From Syngnathus acus (lineage: Eukaryota > Chordata > Actinopteri > Syngnathiformes > Syngnathidae), in NCBI RefSeq assembly GCF_901709675.1, contig NC_051106.1:3916001-3980000 (forward strand): a stretch of 64,000 nt of DNA. Direction: 5' to 3'. Positions 22,503 to 33,800 of this stretch are shown here, piece by piece. A program made the translations under genes and the position numbers. The notes below the pieces were generated by a model that saw only the letters and a list, made by a program, of their open reading frames with translations, did not search any database and was not told the DNA's origin. Numbering within the stretch: position 1 is the first letter of the stretch; every line of letters begins with the position of its first letter.

Positions 22503-25354
22503 TCACTGGTAGCCCGTGTTGACGTTCCGCTGCTTTTTAGCCTGAAGCGCCTGGAAAAGCTCATATACAGCTTCCGCAGTGACTTCCTGAGGGACACAAT
22601 GACTGGATCAGCAGACAACAGGAGACTCAGCAAAACTAGAGTCAAATCCAGTTGTTAAACTATAATAAACTAAAACAATTATTTAAAAAAATATATATAT
22701 ATTTGGATTCATTCAACTTAAATTTCAACGGATGGGCTTGGGCATCCATACAAATGAGTTCCTCACCTTATTTTCACCTGCACATTTGTGAAATAATGCA
22801 GTTACTGCAGTAGCCATCTCGTTACAACCTAAAAGAAAGGAAGTAAGATTAATAAGAGCACACAAATATCAGTGTAGCCACAGAGAAAAGTCTCACCGTA
22901 AATGAACTCAAGCTGCTGGACTCTGTCCATTGAACTCGTCAGTGTCATCAGCGGATGCTTTCCAAACGGCTTGTCCAGGCCTCTTCTCTCGTAGGCCAGA
23001 AGTGAGTCGGACAGGTCCATGAGGAAGTGGACCTGTGCGGCTACGTAAGCCCTCTATGTGCCATAGGCATGACAAAAGTATTATACATTGGAAAATTACC
23101 AATTTTGATAAGCACAAGTAAAAAGGATAGTCCAAGGGGTGGGCAAACATGTCAATTGAATTTAGTGAATTATAAAAAATAATAAGTATATAAATCAATA
23201 GAGTGAATTGTAAAAAAAAAATAGAATAATAATTAAATAAATTCTTTGGCCAAAATATTATACTATTACTTTGTGGGTCATACTTTGTGCACCCCTGGGC
23301 TAGTCTGATGCTGGAGACCCCACCTTGCAGCTTGTACAGGTGCACAGCAAAGAGCGCCACGAAGATGGCCAGAACACCGCACCCTGTTGACACCGTGACA
23401 CATGCAGGGACTGGAAATGCTTCAGCTTGCAAGCCACCGCGTTGGTCTCCCCGGGACAGTCTGTCATGTCCCCGTGGCTCCGCTTGCGAGGAAAGCTCCT
23501 GGTTGGCGTTCCCTAACGTGAGACAGTGAGTTATGATGCGACACGGCTGTATAAAACACCAGATTCGTCCAGTGGGGGCGAAATGATCAGGCGGCGAAAA
23601 TGAGCGGTTTACAGTAAAGCTGGCCTGTGAAGCGCAGCCAAAGCTGTCTGCAGAGACGCAGACAGAGGGGCCTTGTGGGTCATGTCTCCTCTAATTACCC
23701 AAAAGGGAGCCTGTCACGTTGCTCTTCTACGCCATCAAGTGGCAAGCTCGAGCCCACAACAGAGAAAACGCAGCAACGCTGCACATCTGCGCCGATTCCA
23801 CACGACACGAATATATATAGTGTAATTGCAAGTACAGTATATGCTTGCCAAGTACAAAAAGTAGTGTACATATGTTCATGGACATGTACTGTATTGCTCT
23901 AACATGACATGGGCTAAGAAAGAATTGAAACCTTGGGACGACCATAAACAAAAGGCCAACTGTATTAGATTCATAAAAAGTGAGCTAAAATGCAGTTTGT
24001 CAAAGTAAAAGCGGCCCCACCTTCTGCTCAAGACTGGTGGAAGGTTCTTCATGGCTAATTTCACTCGATTCCAAAAAGTCCTCTTTCTTTTTTGCTTCCT
24101 CTACGGGCTCATCTTTATGCTCCTTTTGCTCAGGTGAAACTGAGAATGAGACAAATGTATAAAGAACACGATATGTTTGCCACTTGGGCGTTTGTTGTTG
24201 TTACCTATGAAGGTGGATTACCTGAAAGGTGAGCAGCATACGTCCATAAGAAAGGAGCTTTGTTCATACAATCCTCGCACACCATCTCATCCAGCTCCTC
24301 CACTTCGCAGCGCAAATGCTAAATGGAATCAAAACAGTTCATATTTAGTGAAGTGCATTTTTTCTTAACAGAGCTATTTATATTTTATTTTAAGTGCATT
24401 TTTGCATTTGTCAAGAATAAGTAATACATACCCTGGTATGAAACCAATCCTCGCAGATGACACACTGAATCATCTCATCGTTGACCTGTGGAGAAATTAC
24501 TTCAACATGGTAAACACATTCAAAGCAACCAAATGCTGGTGCACAAATGAACGAATGGGATACCTTGTCCTCTTTGTCTGGAAAAGGCCGGTCACAAGAG
24601 CAGTAGCGTCCAGAGAAGTTGTGATTGTAAAGGTTTTTGGAGTTTTCCTCATCTTTGGCCTATCAGAGTAAATGATCACGATAAGCAAAGTACAAAAAAT
24701 ATTTTGACTTCCAATACGAGGTGCTCATCACTCATTTGCCATTATGCACTTGGATATAATTTCATGAAAATGAAAGAAAACTCTTACCGGAGTGAGTTTA
24801 CACTGGAAATCTCCAAACTTGCTGTTTCCACAATCACAGCGAAAGTTTCTGTCGCGAAAAGCAGGGAGAGAAACTTAAAAACTTGTTTACGGTCGGGGAA
24901 TACAATGCAACTATACATTTTAGTACATTCAAAGATTTTCTATACTCTTTTTGTTCGCACAAGATAGTTCACCTCAACACCATACCTTTTGGTATAGAGT
25001 TCAAAGATGTCATGTCCATCGTGGCATTTGTTGGCACAGGCCAGGCAGATGCCAGCAGGCTGCGATGCATCTGGTGTGCAAGTGTTGCATGCAAACACAG
25101 CCTGCCTCTTCACATAGCCCTGCAAGAAAAACATAAATATAGCTTACATACAAATATGAAATTAAGTTCAATAAGAGTATTTTGCGTGCGCACATTCCTT
25201 TGAAGGGGTGGAAGATAAAAGGCGCGTTTCTTACACGTGAGTAAGAGCAGTTTTCCGAGTCACTTCCCGCAAGTACGCAGAAAATCTGCTCCAGTTCCTC
25301 TCCGTTTTCAAGGAAATCGTCAAGTTGGGAGTCCACTGCCTTTGTCGCTGCCAT
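22503..25354 (-). CDS. ubr7: UBR7, UBR-box and PHD-finger E3 ubiquitin ligase, 11 exons
   Basis: UBR7 is a nuclear, chromatin-associated ubiquitin ligase reported to act on histone H2B. Exons on the minus strand: 25,354-25,235; 25,119-24,986; 24,848-24,788; 24,659-24,564; 24,485-24,432; 24,318-24,222; 24,139-24,021; 23,512-23,324; 23,053-22,897; 22,828-22,767; 22,586-22,503. They have GT-AG borders and sum to 1,173 nt (390 aa; human 425). The UBR zinc box is at residues about 35-97 (ENCSYSRGYVKRQAVFAC, later RCDCGNSKF). The PHD finger is at about 122-188, with YCSCDRPFPD, MIQCVICEDWFH and EMVCEDCM preserving the Cys/His ligands. The C-terminal conserved region keeps FWPSSWRSLLCTC and SMDRVQQLEFIY. 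The acidic linker in exon 7 is shorter than in mammals. I start at MAATKAVDSQ, which fits the exon 1 frame; an in-frame ATG further upstream (25,414) would add 20 residues not typical of the family. It is convergent with BTBD7. Confidence 0.94.
23133..23297. mobile_element. hAT-type MITE in UBR7 intron 8
   Basis: A 165-bp AT-rich element with inverted ends: left CAAGGGGTGGGCAAAC, right end ...TTTGTGCACCCCTG. It is flanked by the 8-bp near-duplication GGATAGTC (23,125-23,132) and GGCTAGTC (23,298-23,305), 7 of 8 matching. It is non-coding and ends 26 bp from the end of UBR7 exon 8. Confidence 0.65.
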
Positions 25355-26580
25355 GATATGAAAATGCCGAGATGAAAATGAGTGTATTCGGTCAAGGAGC
25401 TGGAGTTGGCGCAAAACAATGTTGCCGTTCCGGACGGGAGTTTGGAGCCAAAACCACGCGGCGGAAGGGACGTCATTTTATGTGTTTATCCGGTTGGATT
25501 TATTTAAAAATATTCTAATCAGTTCAGCCTGAAAGAGTTTAAACTAACTATTTGCGGTCTACTGTTTCTGCATCGTTTCTCATATTAAATTATTCATTTC
25601 TTTTTGTGATTATTATTTTACCTTATTTTTCCTATGGACGTTGCAATAGTCTGCCAGCAGAGGGCGTCAAAACTAGATTTTTTGTTGTTGCTATTTCTTT
25701 GCCACCAGTGGTGATATCGTACAATAAAAGTTTGGTTAAAAATGTATTAAAATAAAATAAAATATTTTGCACCGTTTTGATTCATTTTGACGTGGATATT
25801 ACCATATTCAAATTTGAGACTTTGCTTTCGTACACATTTTTGGTGGGAGTAAAAACTACATGGTTTTGATTTGATTTTTGTTTATTTCGGCAAGTACATA
25901 GACAATAAAATGTTTACAGCTTCATTCATGTTTTACATGACTTGTCCCGTCCCATTTTCACACCGTGGTGAAGGATGTGTATACGAAATGAAATTTGTAT
26001 TTCACTGTTGTTGTTCACTGTAAACTTAAATATATTAATATATTGGAATATATGGAATTCCATGACTAATATTGTCTCAATTGTTAATTTTGACATACCT
26101 ATCGCACACTAAAGTCTTAATATCGTACGTTTAAGGCTTTTTTAACGTTGTAGAATGACGGGATGAAAAATAATGTGCTGATAATGCCCAGATAAGTCAG
26201 TTTTCAGACAAAATCTTCTTTATTTCAGTGTTAATGCTTTCTGTGACCTTTTAAGGTGGACTGCTTAGAGGTTTTCCCTCATGTAAAATGGGTGCCTTGG
26301 CTCAATAAATGTAGAAATACTCGTCTTCATCTATATGTTGGACCTTCAATAACAGGAACCACAGGCTCAACTTCTTTGACCGCATCTGGTTGCCTTTGCT
26401 TACCATCGGACATTTAAGGTGTACTTGGGGGAAAAAAATCAATTTAGGGTATTGATGATTTTTTTTTAAATCACCCAATTGGACATTTTATAGCCAACTG
26501 GGAATTTGGTATCGAATAAAACAAGCGATACATAAAATACTGTCAATCTGAGTAAATAGCGATCGAAAAGCAAATAGGGT
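25355..26580. other. Divergent gap between UBR7 and ITPK1
   Basis: About 1.2 kb between the UBR7 start codon (minus strand) and the first ITPK1 exon (plus strand), so it must hold both promoters. Mammals have GON7, LYSET and MOAP1 in this neighbourhood; I looked for them and see no matching frame. The sequence is AT-rich apart from one CTCF-like site. Confidence 0.5.
25653..25667. promoter_or_regulatory. CTCF-like motif between divergent promoters
   Basis: GCCAGCAGAGGGCGTC is a close match to the CTCF core consensus. It lies in the gap between the UBR7 and ITPK1 promoters. Binding is not shown. Confidence 0.35.
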
Positions 26581-26846
26581 GTGCTCATTTCCGAGCCTTC
26601 CATGGAGGCAACAGCAACCTCCTGGATCCTGGGTGTGTGCAGTCAGTCCCAGTCAGTCAGTGGAGTCCGTTGACGGGGGCAGAAAGCACCAGCAACATCG
26701 CAACGTGCGTCCAGCTGTGCCTGTCATCTATCACCTTGTCTGGAAACTTCTCCCTTTGCACCAACTGGCGGGCCGAAAATGGGAAACTACCCGAGTTAGT
26801 TCTCGAAGAGGACCTCAATTCAGGGACCGACTGCCAAAAGTGCCAG
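26580..26846 (+). other. itpk1: Probable first non-coding exon of ITPK1
   Basis: GC-richer sequence ending GTGCCAG followed by GTTAGTTAGC, a splice donor at 26,847, followed by CpG-rich intron. The next acceptor ends at 27,230, just ahead of the coding start. The left boundary is not defined by sequence. Confidence 0.45.
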
Positions 26847-27230
26847 GTTAGTTAGCTCTCCGCGGCGCCTCGTCGCGAGTTATTCGCAGCCACGGCGCTT
26901 ATTTCATGTCAGAGCGAAAACGCGTTGAAATGTTGCAAATGCCGCATTTGCACATCGGCCTGCTCGCCTGATTTTTGCAGCCTGCTTGCGATTTTGTGTT
27001 GTGCCATCGTTTGGACTAGCAAGCTAGCCAGCTAACATTAGCAAGTGAAGTTAGCTTGGAGGGGCGCGTGCATGAGTTTGACTGATGCTCCACTTAAGCT
27101 GTCATGCTTCCAGGTTCTGTTGGAATCTTTTGTTATGTTGTGTTCGTGATAGACCTAGCAGACATTTGATAGGCGCGTGGAATCGAGATGGTGAGAGACT
27201 TTACACAGCTTTCCTGTTTTGTTTTTTTAG

Positions 27231-27294
27231 GCTCATCCAGTGAGTCAGTCACATCCTTCACGTCCAGGGAGGTGATCCAGGAGCCCCGGTGGAG
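27231..27294 (+). other. itpk1: 5' UTR part of ITPK1 coding exon 1
   Basis: The acceptor GTTTTTTTAG ends at 27,230. The 64 bp after it contain no ATG before the ITPK1 start at 27,295. A GTG two codons upstream is in frame but is not a plausible eukaryotic start. Confidence 0.6.
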
Positions 27295-30200
27295 ATGCAG
27301 ACCTTCCTAAAAGGCCGAAGAGTCGGCTACTGGCTCAGTGAGAAGAAGATGAAGAAGCTGAATTTTCAAGCCTTTGCAGATCTGTGCAGGTATGTGGCAA
27401 CATATTCAGTACACGTCATTTGCATGAGCAGCAGAAGCTCAAAAGTCCAGCACAAGCCATTCCGTGATGCTGGTTGATTTCCAAAACTATTATTTTGAAA
27501 ACAGAGATGACTTTTAGTGTTTTGCACACCCTGGCTTTGAATCTCAGCTCAGTGACATTTGACATCTGTGGAAGTGTAGAAATAACGCTTGACAAGCACA
27601 AAATGGATCAAAACATTTCACTTGAACTCAAGATAAAAGATGTCCACAATTGCAACAGAGTTGCTGCGACTGTGACATTTTTATGCAAGTCGGAACGTGC
27701 CAGAATTTATACCACATGTATGCTTTCCATTCTTAAAGCGGCACTATTTACACTTGAGGTCATTTTTCAATCTTGATTGAATCATCATTGAATCATTATT
27801 ATTCATGCATGCCTCTTGTTAGACCAGAATTTTTTTTTTTTTTTGCGGTTTGCATGAATGCGCAGAGTGAATACCAGAGTTGAGCTCTTGGTTGGCAAAG
27901 GTATTTCATATGTCTTGAGTAGAAGCTTGTTGAGACATGGAATTCAGAGCAAGAACTGTGTGAGTGTGTGTGTGTGTGTCTGTATTGAATGTGTCAAGTG
28001 CTCAAGGCACAGAAACCTAAAGATGATGGTGATTATTTAGAAGCAATTACAGTCCAAGGATTAAAAGGGATGTTCTAGGATGTTTTTGAGGTTTTAGCAC
28101 AATACGCTGATAATAATTACATAATAGGAAACAGTCTGAGGGTGTTAATACTTTCATTCTTTAAAGGAAATTAATTGATGATTTTGCCTAATGTTCTGCA
28201 AAATCCTCATCGCTGGCACTGATAGTAACCAAGCTATAGATATATTTGATCGTCTTCATTTTTTTCATTCATAAATTGAATTTGAAAACAGAAGTTGTGT
28301 TTGTGACACTGGAGGCTGTGACAAATGTTTTACCTTGTTATCCATCGTCAACACTGTAAAAAGTTATGTAAGTTGTCAGAAGGATATGATTTTCTCGAGC
28401 ACTTGCAACCTTTGAGATAGTATTATATATTATGTCTATCGGATTGGGAACATGCTCCTGTGAACTTTTAGCCTTAGGTTGGTTGCGAAATATTTATTAA
28501 AAAAAAAAAAAAAAAAGAAAGAATGCAAATCAGTGTTTGAATTAGGTCGACGGCTCAGTCGAGTGTGTGAAGTGTCAAGAGGGTTAAAGTGACCCGATTG
28601 AGCCGGCACAGATTACCACACTGTAATCCTCAAAACATTTTTAATCTCTTTTAAACTCCCAAGCAACCTTTCTAGAACTTGGACCCAGACCTGAACCCAC
28701 GAGTATTTTGCCGTGGAAGGTGAAGACAAAGAAAGACAAACACAAAAAACACTGGCTTTAGATTTTTTTACTCGTCACTTACAGTAGTTCTCTTTTGGCC
28801 GATATTTCCTCTGTCACTGTTTGAGAAATGAAAAGTCATCTTCATGAGGAAGGAAAAGATGGAAGTCCGACTCTCACATGTCAACATGAGCCGCGTTTTG
28901 TCTTATCAGGAGCTCGGCATTACATTTCTTGAGAGGTTAACTTAACGAAAACAGGACGGCACATTTTCTCAATGCTTTCCTAAAAAATATATATATATTT
29001 CACCAGAATATACCACAATTAAATATTGCACGAGTGCTTTGTTCCTGCCTGTCTTATGCAGCCGGACGAAAGAATCCTGAGAGTTAGACGTGCTCGCTCA
29101 GCAATGCTTTCAAGCCACTTAGGCTCATGACAATGTCCTTGTGTGCGTGCGTGACAATTTGAAATCCTCCCCACCTTGCTCATAACTAGCTTGTAAAATA
29201 GCTGATCCATTAAGGACAACCTGCCTGCACATTTCATAATGCAAAATTCCAATTGCCTCTGGAGACCAAACACATTAGTCAGCGGATAACTGCTGTTTTA
29301 GCACGCGGGCAATGTTGATTTATCATCCACTCTGATAAAAACCGTTCTGTTGCAACATTTTTATTGGCATCATGGTGTTAAACTCTAACCGCAACCTGAT
29401 TTCTGTGAGATTTGCTAATTTCTCAGTTGGACGTCTGAGGTTGGATTCCGGAAGGAAAACATTGTAACACAAGAATTAATCAGTTTCAGGGTCAAGGTTT
29501 TAGTAACATATTAACACAAGGTTAGATATATGTTCAGATATTTTGATAAAACCTAAAAACAATAGAACACGACGTGTTCGTTGGACTAAAGGCCTTCTGG
29601 TAAAAAAAAAAAAAAAAAAAGACGCTCACTGTTGCTATACTCGTTATTTTTTATCGCGCTCTTTTAAATAGCTGACACGTCACAAAAAAATTCCAAAATA
29701 CACAACACATGCGGACAGAGAAAACAATTCTCACAGGTGTGTATTCTGTATCTTCTGCAAAAAAAACAAAATATTATTGTAGCTGTGTGTATTTACCAGA
29801 ATGAGCAGACATTGCCTGATGATTCATCACGATTCTTTTCATTCTATTCAAGTACATTGTTTCGCTTAGAGTGCGATAACGGAGTGTTTTATCTGATTAA
29901 AAAGATTCCATCCCATTGTTGGGCTAACACAACGTAGCCACTAAAATAGAAGCCCAAGTCGCTAAATTGTATTTCGATGGTTGAAGAGAATTTGTGCAGA
30001 TACATTGAATTATTGTAACAAACTCCTATTGTCATCACGTCTCCGTTTATTCCAGGTCACTGACACACCCTGTGAACTTTGTAACCCGTCATGTTGCGTC
30101 AGGCAGCAGGCCCGTCTTAATGTACGATAAAAGCAAAACAAAAGACTTAATGGACACATGATACCACCTCTGACAATAAAATCTTGTGATTTTTATTTTT

Positions 30201-30777
30201 TTTTTGTGACGCCGGGCCAGCTCGGTTCTGTCGCTCACGTTCGTAGACGACCTCCATATTTAAGACTCCATCGACGAGCGCATTCGCGTGGCATGAAACA
30301 AGCCAGCAGCTGCGGTATTAAATGTCGACATTGTTGTGTAGCGGTGAATAGCCGAGCTGCTGTTGTCATGGGGATGGAACCTCAAAAAACAACGAGGATG
30401 GACAAGGCCAAGTGCGAAAGCATTTTGTTGTTGTTGTCCTTGGTACAAATTGCTGTGCAGTTTTTGTTTGTTTATTTTGTTTTCTGCCTGCCTCAAGCCA
30501 AAACACTCTCTTTGTTGCAGACTTTGAATTATGACAGTACTGCGGCTGGCTGGCTGGCTAAATGATCTTGGTGTTTCCAACTGTTAATTTTTTACCCAGT
30601 GTCGACGTGACCAGTCTGGTGGAATGAAATGCTGTTATTGTAAGAATGTTTCTCTTACAAGGAGTCAGCTGATTGCTAAGCGACCAATTTTTAATTTAAA
30701 GTATGTCTGATAAGTAAAATGTTCTCAGGCTCTGAGGAGTGTGTGTGTGTATTTGCAATGAATGGTCCGCTCTCTCG

Positions 30778-30833
<56 letters not shown>

Positions 30834-33800
30834 CTCTCTCATTATGATTATCTGCGATGTCATCCTGTCATGGTCATCATGAAGTGCGTACATGTGTAAG
30901 AAATAGTAAGCAATGTTTCACACACATACTTGACAAGAATCCATTGGACATATAGTACAGTGAATTGTAATAACCAAGGGTAACTTAAAAATTGGTCTGA
31001 ACAATTAATTGTCTTTACATTCTCAAAGTACGAGCCCTGATGTCATTATACTTTTCTAATGTCATATATTGTCACCTTACTATTACTATGACTAGATATT
31101 CATTATTGCCTGTTGCTTTTTTCCCTGCCATTAATACTTTGTATTGTTTCTTTTTCAGGAAAAGAGGGATAGAAGTAATCCAGGTAAGTTAATATATTTT
31201 GCTTTTTTTTTTTTTAAATGCAGACTGAATTTTTTTTTTTTGTGCTCCAGCAAATCGTAATTTGCATTGACGGTTTTATTTTTTCCTTCACGCTGCTGTA
31301 GTTCCTCCCTGACTACAGCATTACAACACAATTGTTCAACTTTGATTTTTTTGTCGTAGGGGCAGTGTACAAGGCAGCCATAAATACAAGTGAACAAAAC
31401 ATTTCCCTCTGCAAGTACACGCTGCACTTTCAGTAGGCTAGTAAATATTCAATACAAAGTCCTGGGAGCTCAGTGCTGAAAAATCCTTGTCAGGAAGATG
31501 GAAGAGAAATTGATCCAAGCTTTTCTCTCAGGCAGAGTATCCCGGTGCGGCACTCCCCCCCTTTACATTTTGCAATGATTTTTTATTTTTTTTTCCCCCT
31601 CGTGCTACACCGTCGATTGTAGAACACCCAGTTCGAAACCGGTCATGGGAATAATTCCAAAGTAAGCATGCTTTGCCTCCCACTGCGCTTTCAGCTATTC
31701 CGAGGCTCAAAGCAGCTCGCCGAGCCAGTCACTTACACCAGCCAGCACTCCACACCTCAAAATGCATAAACGGAAAGCGACGCTGTCGATGCTAATTAAA
31801 AGAACACTGACACCCATTGCCGCCGGTGTTTGTACTATCTGCCCCGCACCCAATTCCAGTCTGAGCCTTGCACTGTAATGGCCATATCACAAGGGAAGAT
31901 AATGACAGCCATTGTAATGCCTCAGCCCTGTTACATAAGTCTGTGTACAAAGCTGACTTCTCCTATTTCCCTGCTGAATTATGCTCTACAATCCATCAAC
32001 TGTGTGGTTTTTTTTTTTAATCAATGCTGCAGTTTCTTCTTCTTCAGTGATAGGCAAAATACCTTTTTTTTTCTTCCTCTGGCTCCTTGGAGTATTGTGA
32101 TTTAAGTGATCATCATAAATATCTGTGCTAAATAAAAACACCGGAGAAGTCTAAAGTAGAATAAATACGTTTATTTAAGCAACCTTGCCCCAGGAGTCAG
32201 TCTGACTAATGGCACTGATAAGAAATCAACCGTGTATATTCTTGGATGAATGAAATGGGTTTTTGGTGAGGAAAAAGAAAAAATACTGCCATGGGCTTGC
32301 AATTAGACCGAGGTCAACTGAGGAGAAAAAAAACATTCCGGTGCACGATACAATTCATTTGCTAATTTCAAAAGTGTTGATTAATGTCCAGTAGAGCAAG
32401 ACTTTTGAATTTGGTTCTGCTGCAAATGATCCGCATTGGCAAGGTGTAATTTAAATCTATGTCAACCACACCCTCAGCATACATACCTCATGTTTACACT
32501 CCCTACATGCATACAACGGAATCCCGACATCAGCAAACCTATAAGTGGAAAACAATCTTTTTTTTTTTTTTTTTGCAACCCTTAGGACTTGATTTTCTAA
32601 TTTGCATGTGTAAAAACTTTGCTTTATCACAGTTGTCACAGTTGAAAACAGAGACTTCTTTTGTTTTTTTATATGATTATTTCTTCAGGCTATTTTTTTT
32701 TTTCACATCCACTATTGGATTATAACACTCCCTCATTGCTTGCTCCTCTCCGTGTAATTTTTCACCAGCTCATCAATAGTGACCCCTGTGCCTCGAGCTC
32801 ACAAGGGCCCATTCTTGTTGGAATCTATACATTAGCCCGTCTGTATCTCGGCGCTGATGAGATTAACGCACCGCCCTTTAAAAAAACTGATATTCACTCT
32901 CTAAAACCGGTCGCAGGAAATCAATTCCGTTTGACTGCGCTGTTCAAGGACAGTTATCGAGTTACTCGTTTTATTATACGGCGCACAATAGAGTAGTTGG
33001 CAACATTTCTTTCACAGACTGTCAATATTAAACATTCTCATTTCTTAATCAGTGGACATTTTTAATCAGAGATGCGAGTAAACTTTCTCGAATAATATAT
33101 TTGGAATTGAGCCGCCAAATGTTTTTTTTAGCTTGAGTATAACCTTCCTGTTACTGTATGTTTATCCTCCCAGACACGTATGTTGTCTGCACGCTAATAT
33201 GTCAAGTGCCACACTTAACGTATCATTCATCACCGGCTGAACTTTGCGTACAAAGAAACAAAGGCGATGCCAGGTGACATCAAACCGGGAAAGCGACTTG
33301 ACAGAGAACAATCACCTTACCCCGTCAGCGGTTGGACTAATTGCCATTGACTTTGGGTTTTGTCGTTTTAAGGTCAACAAAGACAGAACAATAACTCTCT
33401 TCCTTCTCCCCCATCGGCGTCATAGAGCCAAGGTTTTTACTTGCGTTTTTTTTTTTTTTTTTTTTGAGCAAGGTTAACTCAAGTTTCCTCTTATGACCTC
33501 TGTCCCCAGTATTTGTGTAAAATCTTTTATTTCCCATGAGTGTAGGCCGGCCCCGGTACGGAGTTTCATCAAAGCTGAAAATATATTGGCCCTGACCTAG
33601 CCTCTCCCCTCAGGATCCGGCGTGTTTTTTGTGCCGTCCATCACTAACCGTGGCTCTCTCTGTCCCGGAGGGTTCGGCAGAGACGTCAGTTGACATTTCT
33701 GCTTTTAGCTTTTAGCAGCACATCAATGACTTTACCGCTGGGTGGGAGCTGCAAAGCAGGCTCATTCTCTCTGTGCACAGGATGAGTTTCATTCTCTCCC

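Noticed and set aside
25355-26580. Search for GON7, LYSET or MOAP1 between UBR7 and ITPK1
   Set aside because: These are neighbours in mammals, but no frame here resembles them.
27289-27294. In-frame GTG start two codons upstream of the ITPK1 ATG
   Set aside because: Non-AUG start without support; the ATG at 27,295 gives the conserved start MQTFLKG.
30769-30840. Regular repeat array that could be mistaken for a CRISPR-like structure
   Set aside because: It is a plain TC microsatellite without spacers, in an intron of a vertebrate gene.
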